Part shown: in pieces, positions 34,880 to 40,000 of the stretch
Numbering within the stretch: the first letter of the stretch is position 1
Layout of the letters: the number at the start of each line of letters is the position of its first letter
Source: Neocallimastix lanati (nom. inval.)
Taxonomy: Eukaryota; Neocallimastigomycota; Neocallimastigomycetes; Neocallimastigales; Neocallimastigaceae
Direction of reading: 5' to 3'
Assembly (NCBI GenBank): GCA_016946835.1
Contig: JACVTC010000007.1
Coordinates: 2,202,501-2,242,500 of the forward strand
Length of the DNA stretch: 40,000 nucleotides
The notes under the pieces: generated by a model
The model's database searches: none
Seen by the model: the letters and a program-made list of their open reading frames with translations, nothing else
What the model was told of the DNA's origin: nothing
Made by a program: the position numbers and the translations under genes

Positions 34880-35287
34880 ATGTCTGTTAGTGCCAAAAAA
34901 ACGACTAAAACTACTCGTCAATATCGTCATGCTATTCCTACTATGATGCGTCTTAAAAGAGAACCTTCTTTTAAGGATGTCGTTTTTAAACCTCAAACAC
35001 CATTTCCAAATGCTGAAATGGTTCTTCAAAAAATTAAAAGTGAAGGTAATATGAATCCAAGTACTCAGGATCTTGCTAACGCTTTATTCATCGAATGTAA
35101 TAAATGGTTAAAAGCGAATGGCTTTAAAGAATTTGTACCAAGTCAAAACCTTGGATGGACTTTAAAGGATGGTGTGATCTCTCGTCCAGGAGCTAAAGTA
35201 TGCTTCGATGCTAGATCCATTTCAAGACAACAGTCTGCTCATAAAATTTTATCGGAGACCATTAAACAAGATGGTGTTCAACTCTAA
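34880..35287 (+). CDS. Array copy G: small basic protein of unknown function
   Basis: 135 residues, the longest copy, with an extended basic N-terminus (MSVSAKKTTKTTRQYRHAIP). The core is close to copy E (KREPSFK, LQKIKSEGNMNPS, LFIECNKWLKANGFKEFVPSQNLGW split by position), with Arg in FDARSIS and a KQDGVQL end. It is the last copy in the window; 1.4 kb further on the LINE begins. No further copy is seen up to 40000. The stop is TAA. Confidence 0.85.
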   Translation: MSVSAKKTTKTTRQYRHAIPTMMRLKREPSFKDVVFKPQTPFPNAEMVLQKIKSEGNMNPSTQDLANALFIECNKWLKANGFKEFVPSQNLGWTLKDGVISRPGAKVCFDARSISRQQSAHKILSETIKQDGVQL

Positions 35288-36690
35288 AATTTTTATTTTA
35301 TCCAATATATATATATTATAAATATAAATATATACATATAAATATAAATATATATATATATTATAAATATAGATATATATATAAATATATGTTTATATAA
35401 CAATGAATATTTTTATATAACATTTTTATTATTATTTCTAAAAAAAAACAAAAAAAGAAAAAATAGTGATTATCAAAAACCAGAATAAAATATTTTTTTT
35501 TTTCATTTTGGTTTGGTAATTTTAAGTCATTGGTTTTAATTCTCTTATGAAACCATTTTTTTTTTTTTTTTTTTTTTTTTATAAAATATTTCATTTTGAA
35601 CAAATATGGTTTTTAAAAATCAAGAAAAACTGAATATTTTCTATCAATTTATATATAAAAGAAAATTAATATATTTATTATTAACAAAAAAACAAAAATA
35701 TATATTTATATACATTTTACTAAATATTAAAGGAATTATTGATAGAAGTTAAAAATATTTTAATAAAAAATACATATGATAATAATAATAAATTAAGTTT
35801 ATATTTAAAATATTGTAACACTGAAATATTTAAAAAAAAAAAAAAAAAAAAAAAAAATTATATTATTAATAATAGAATCATTCGAATGATAAATTTTTTT
35901 TTTATTATTTAGAAAAAGAAAACAAAACAAAACAAAGTAGAAATCAATATATATAAAATTTTATTATAAAGTTATATCTCTTAAAATAGATTAATATATA
36001 ATTTATTTTTATGTTTTCAAAAATTACAAATATAAAAAAAAAATAATAATAATAAAAAATTAAAAAAAAAAAAAATTAAAAAAAAAATAAAAAAAAAAAA
36101 ATAAAAATAAAAAAAAAATAAAATATAAAAGAAATAAAAGATACAAAAATTTTTATTTTATTTTATTTTATTTTATTCTATTACAAAAGAATATAATAAA
36201 AAAAAAGCAGTCTTTATTGTTATAAAATTCAATTGATGTTTTAAAGAAATAGTATTAAAATGTTGAAAAAAAAATTTTTTTTTTTTTAATAAAGTTATAT
36301 ATATATTTTTTATTATTATATCAAACTATTATTTATTAATGTTTTTTTTTTTTAGCAAATTATTTCCCTATTTTATTTGAATTTATCTTAATTTATATAT
36401 AAATTAATATAGATTCCTTTATAATAATTTGCAAAATTATTTTAAACAAAATAATAAAATCTATTAGCTTTATAGATCTAGCTTATAAATATTTATTTTT
36501 ATGTAAATTTTAAATACAGTTGTTTTTATCTTTCTTTTATCCTTTCTAATGTTTGATCAAAATCTTTAGATTTCATTAATAACCTTTTTATTATAACATG
36601 TATATTTATATTATCTCTACCTTTTCTTTTTTTTTTTTTTTTATTTATTTATTTATTTGTTTATATATATATCTTTATATTTAAAAAGAT
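35288..36690. other. Spacer between copy G and the LINE
   Basis: A/T-rich DNA with TATAAATA repeats (about 35304-35390), A and T runs (for example 35557-35580 and 35830-35857) and an A9T12 junction (36266-36286). The last 200 bases are somewhat less biased and may include the 5' untranslated part of the LINE. No gene seen. Confidence 0.55.
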
Positions 36691-37233
36691 ATGTTTCTGA
36701 GGGGATCAGCAAATAGTATAATAATAAAATTTTTCCATTATTTTTCAATTTATATGAACATTTATAGCTTTATTTTTATCCATAACCTTAATTCTTGGTC
36801 CCCTAGTAAACTAATAGCTCAAGTAATTAGTAAGATCCTTAACTACTATGAAAATATTCCTTATATTAAAAAACTTTTTTCTCCAAGGTATGGCTCATAC
36901 TTCATTATAAGGATTAATAAACACAAAAATGATCTCAACTTTTTCGAAGTTTTAAGTTTCTTAAGAGAAAAAATTCTTGAAACAGCTAAAATTAACTGGT
37001 CCTTGTGTAATAAACTTAAACAAGAGAACAAGTCAAGAAAATCTAATAAATATGATGTTGAACTTCATCCTATGGCAAAAGATTTTTTTTCCAGCCATCT
37101 AAATTCAAATTCTTCTTTCTTTAATATCTGTGTTAGTTGGAATATTAATGGTTGGAATACTGAAAAGCGTGATAGTATTTTATACCTCAACTCTACTTTT
37201 AAACCTATATGTATAAGAAACTGGAAAAAGTAA
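36691..37233 (+). pseudogene. LINE ORF2 fragment: N-terminal region and start of endonuclease
   Basis: Frame 1 segment of 180 codons. A region with SPRYGSYFIIRINKHKND precedes the first endonuclease motif, SWNINGWNTEKRDSI, whose Asn is a metal/phosphate-coordinating residue in APE nucleases. At about 37216 the domain continues in another frame, where ETGK holds the catalytic Glu. The segment then runs out at a stop. Confidence 0.7.
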
Positions 37234-37612
37234 ATATCTTCCAAAAGATGTTTCATCACCATTAATTCCAAATTACAACTCAGTTTTCCTTAGAGCTAAT
37301 CCTAAAACCACCGGTATGAGAGGACTCCTTATTGGCGTTCATTCTTCGTGCTCTTTCTTCCAAGAACCGTTTTTATACAAATATATCATTTCAGTAAATA
37401 TTACTTCTTTATGGAATCAAAAATGTACTATTGAAAATATCTACTTTCCTCAAAGTAAAATGGAAGGAAGCAAGACTAGTTTGCTTTTGATGAACTTTCT
37501 CAGTGGTTACGTTTTCACAATAGAAAAAAAAAATGTTCCGGCTGTCCTAGTTGGTGATTTTAACATGTCATTAACGAAAATTAAATCATACATTTCAAAT
37601 AATTTTTACTAA
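37214..37612 (+). pseudogene. LINE ORF2 fragment: endonuclease middle part
   Basis: Frame 2 segment that begins with the catalytic Glu (ETGK) and runs through TTGMRGLLIGVHSS to AVLVGDFNMSL. The GDFN motif supplies the conserved Asp and Asn of the APE fold. The internal ATG at 37316 is not a true start. A stop at 37610-37612 ends the frame. Confidence 0.72.
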
Positions 37613-38246
37613 TTGGTATATTGCTCACTTATATGGTAATCAATTTACTTATGCCAAAGGTACTAGATCATCTTGCATTGATGATGTCATCTATAATGAG
37701 GCTTTAGAAACTCATATTAATAAGACATCGGTTTGTACTTCATTTTATGGTATTTCTGATCATGAACCTATTTTGCTTTCTTGCAACCAAGTTCTTTCCG
37801 ATGGCTTTACAAGGCCTGCTAAAGTTTTTAAATGGTCTACACATATTTGTAAAACAAAAAATTCAGATATTTTATCACATAATTATTTTTCATTCTTAGC
37901 AAATGACCTCGATTCTCATTACAATTCGCTTACTGCTGATGAAATGGTAGAAAAATTTATCAATACAGCAAATAATATCGGGAAAGATATTAAGGCCTTC
38001 ATTCCATCAAATTTAAAAAGCTCTGCTTTTCGTTGTCCTTATTACATTAAAAAACTGTCTCATGAAAAACATATTACAATTAGAAATATTAAGCCTTACT
38101 TTAACTGTGAAAATGTTGATAATTACCTTGAACAATTTAATAAATATGAAAAACTTTGTAAATTAATCAAGAAGACAAAGAGTAAATTTCATTCTGTTAG
38201 ATATAAGGCTAATAGAGTAAAAATCAATAATTATTTTTTGAATTAA
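37611..38246 (+). pseudogene. LINE ORF2 fragment: endonuclease end and linker to RT
   Basis: Frame 0 segment starting near NWYIAHLYGNQFTYAKG, with IDDVIYN and the terminal SDHEPI motif (His of the endonuclease active site) at about 37755-37772. It continues as an unremarkable Lys-rich linker to a TAA. It overlaps the ORF that starts at ATG 37773, which lacks the catalytic part. Confidence 0.7.
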
Positions 38247-38289
38247 GATTTCAAAAATGGTTGGAGATATTTAAAAAAAAAATGGCTAA

Positions 38290-38881
38290 ACCATCTTATT
38301 CATCTACCTCACTTACTTATATTAAATCTAAATTTCGTCAAGATATTATCTCTCCTACTAAGCAATTAGATAGATGAGCTGAATATTATAAAGATCTAGC
38401 GTCTGACCCCTCAGGTCACAGTCTTAATCGTAACTACTGGAATCATGCTCTTCGAAATATTAGTCTTAGATCCTCTGCTTGGAATATTAACGGTCCAATA
38501 ACAATTGAAGATATTAAAAAAAAAACTATTTCATCAATGAAAAACAACAAAGCACCCTGCCCCTATGGTATCCCGATTGAATTCTACGAAGCTCTTTTCT
38601 ACAATGAAGAATTACTAGAAACACATCCTGTTGCTGAAAACTGTCTTAAATTGATATTTAATAAAATCTGGAATGGGTCCTTTTCTAAAAAATGGAACTC
38701 AGCTTCTATTGTATCTATCCCTAAGAAAGGTGACCTCTCAGATTGTAGTAACTATCGAGGTATTTCTCTTATTAATGTTGGACTGAAAATCATTTCAAAA
38801 ATTATAACAGATAGAATATCTACTTACGCACTTACACACAATTTCATTAGACCTGAACAATTTGGTTTTTCGCAACCTTGA
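38290..38881 (+). pseudogene. LINE ORF2 fragment: RT fingers
   Basis: Frame 2 segment with one internal TGA at 38375-38377, where AEYYKDLASD follows. It carries the RT motifs KNNKAPCPYGIPIEF, WNSASIVSIPKKGDLSDCSNYRGISL and a helix IISKIITDRIS, then RPEQFGFSQP. Reading moves to another frame at about 38870, where NLEECISLF continues the domain. Confidence 0.75.
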
Positions 38882-39328
38882 AGAATGCATTAGTTTATTC
38901 ATTTTCGTTAGAGAAATTTGCCAAAGAAGAAAATTTCAAGGAAAATTCATATATTTATCTTTTTTAGATCTTAAAAAAAGCTTATGATTCAGTACCTATA
39001 TTTTAATATTCTTACTAAATTATATCATTATGGAGTCAGTGGTAAATGTTTTGATTTTCTTTGTAATTTATATACTTCACCTAAAGCACGTGCTTGATTT
39101 GCTTCAATGTTATCAAATGAATTTCCTATTAAAAGAGGTGTTCGTCAAGGCTGTCCATTATCTCCGATCTTATTCAATTTATTCATCAATGATATATTAA
39201 ATGACTGTGAAAAGTATGGTGTTAATATTGGAAGAAAAAAGTGTTGTGGTGAACTCTTTGCTGATGATGTTGTTCTCATTGCTCCGAGTGCAAAAAAATT
39301 AAGAAAAATTATTAAAAAAGGTACATAA
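38872..39328 (+). pseudogene. LINE ORF2 fragment: RT palm with FADDV box
   Basis: The segment 38872-38975 reads NLEECISLFIFVREIC then FIYLSFLDLKK, the first catalytic Asp motif. The frame breaks at an A7 run just before the usual AYDS. The segment from about 39070 to 39328 has a TGA at 39095-39097, then FPIKRGVRQGCPLSPILFN and FADDV at 39257-39271 with the two catalytic Asp codons intact. Only this last part is a continuous open frame from ATG 39107. Confidence 0.75.
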
Positions 39329-40000
39329 ATGGGCTAATTTAAATGAAATGACTTTTGGTATTGAAAAATTTGCAATTATGGTTATATAACCAATGAACTT
39401 CCAATCTCCTCCAAATTGTAGTGATTCAACCTTCTATTTAAGAATGAATACTATTTCAAAAGTTTCTAGTTATGCTTATCTAGGTATTCCTTTCTCAGAT
39501 GATCTCTTATTAGAACACATTATATCTCACATGCATTTTATAGTTAGAAAATCCCTTCTTTCATTTACACGTTTCTTTTCAAATAAACTTATTCTTATTG
39601 TATACAAGAAAAAAGATCTTCAGTCCTTTTGTTATTAATAAAGTTATTTATTATTCTCCTCTACTTGGTTCAAACAAATCTTAAACGGCTAGAATTCAAA
39701 CATTAATTAATAATGGTCTATTTTGGTGTATCGGTTCCTTCTCTAAATATAGTAATACAAATTCAGAAAACAATGACTATATTAGACATAATTCTACTAT
39801 GAGTACTTATGCTTTATCTCGAGATCTAAAGCATCCCTCCTATTGCTGGTATCTGCGCAGCCTTACAGATTAAATCTTTTGCAAAATGGAGTAAATCACA
39901 CTGTATTATAAAGGAATCTTATTAAATCTATCCCCAAAATGCCTTATTATTCCTGGACTAAAGAATCTAGAACTTTGTACAAAAAAATCAAAAAATATGA
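39329..40000 (+). pseudogene. LINE ORF2 fragment: RT thumb and C-terminal region, cut by window end
   Basis: After a frame change, KWANLNEMTFGIEKFAIM (about 39325-39384) is the typical post-FADD helix. The segment 39393-39638 reads YLRMNTISKVSSYAYLGIPFSDD, a standard LINE motif after the palm, and then decays. Further fragments to 40000 include STYALSRDLKHPSYCWYL. The C-terminal zinc motif and 3' end would lie beyond the window. Confidence 0.65.

Larger units (their letters stand above)
36691..40000 (+). mobile_element. Decayed LINE (APE endonuclease + RT), 3' end outside window
   Basis: A block with much higher G/C than the rest, with non-LTR retrotransposon motifs in the right order but in different frames. 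The APE-type endonuclease motifs are WNINGW, ETG, GDFN and SDH. They are followed by the RT motifs KAPCPYGIP, PKKGD...NYRGISL, FLDLKK...YDSV, RGVRQGCPLSP and FADDV. At least five frame changes and several stops separate them, so no functional ORF2 remains. The 5' boundary is uncertain. No ORF1 is visible upstream. Clade assignment needs a tree. Confidence 0.88.

Noticed and set aside
35361-35603. 80-codon minus-strand frame with a Lys run
   Set aside because: The Lys run is the complement of a T homopolymer and the rest is composition-driven.
28734-39097. TGA codons in LINE frames (38375, 39095 and near 28768) read as possible UGA=Trp reassignment
   Set aside because: Some of these sites could have been Trp, but TGG is used for Trp in the intact genes and the LINEs also carry frameshifts and TAA stops. 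G-to-A decay is simpler.

Overview
The window is extremely AT-rich. Intergenic DNA is almost wholly A/T, with long homopolymer runs, AAT, TA and AAAT microsatellites and many A-tract/T-tract junctions. Every cellular gene I can support is short, intronless and on the + strand. Together with a Ty1/copia element with an Asn-rich linker and a LINE with an APE-type endonuclease, this points to a eukaryote with a very low-GC genome. An anaerobic gut fungus (Neocallimastigomycota) fits best. A dictyostelid is the main alternative. The organism call is inference from composition and element types.

Layout. 1-1007: a short, old LTR retroelement cut by the window edge, with two diverged LTR copies flanking about 640 bp without a recognisable pol gene. 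1008-5883: AT-rich spacer. 5884-35287: a head-to-tail array of seven paralogous genes (here called copies A to G) for a 127-135 aa basic protein of unknown function, spaced about 3 to 4.5 kb apart. 12189-18714: a complete, very recent Ty1/copia retrotransposon inserted between copies B and C, flanked by a TTATT target-site duplication. Its LTRs differ only in the length of one poly-A tract. 28670-29290: the decayed 3' end of a LINE between copies E and F. 36691-40000: a second, longer LINE with endonuclease and reverse transcriptase domains, broken by frameshifts and stops and running off the window end.

How the parts relate. The seven-gene array is the only apparent cellular coding content. 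Its members differ at many synonymous sites but keep nearly the same protein, which suggests selection on protein function. Upstream of six copies lies a pair of GATA-type sites, and three inter-copy spacers carry near-palindromic CArG (SRF/Mcm1-type) boxes, so co-regulation by GATA and MADS-box factors is a testable hypothesis. The rest is retroelements and low-complexity DNA. The two LTR elements share an unusual primer-binding site that matches the anticodon arm of tRNA-Lys(CUU), pointing to half-tRNA priming. No tRNA, rRNA or CRISPR locus was recognised.
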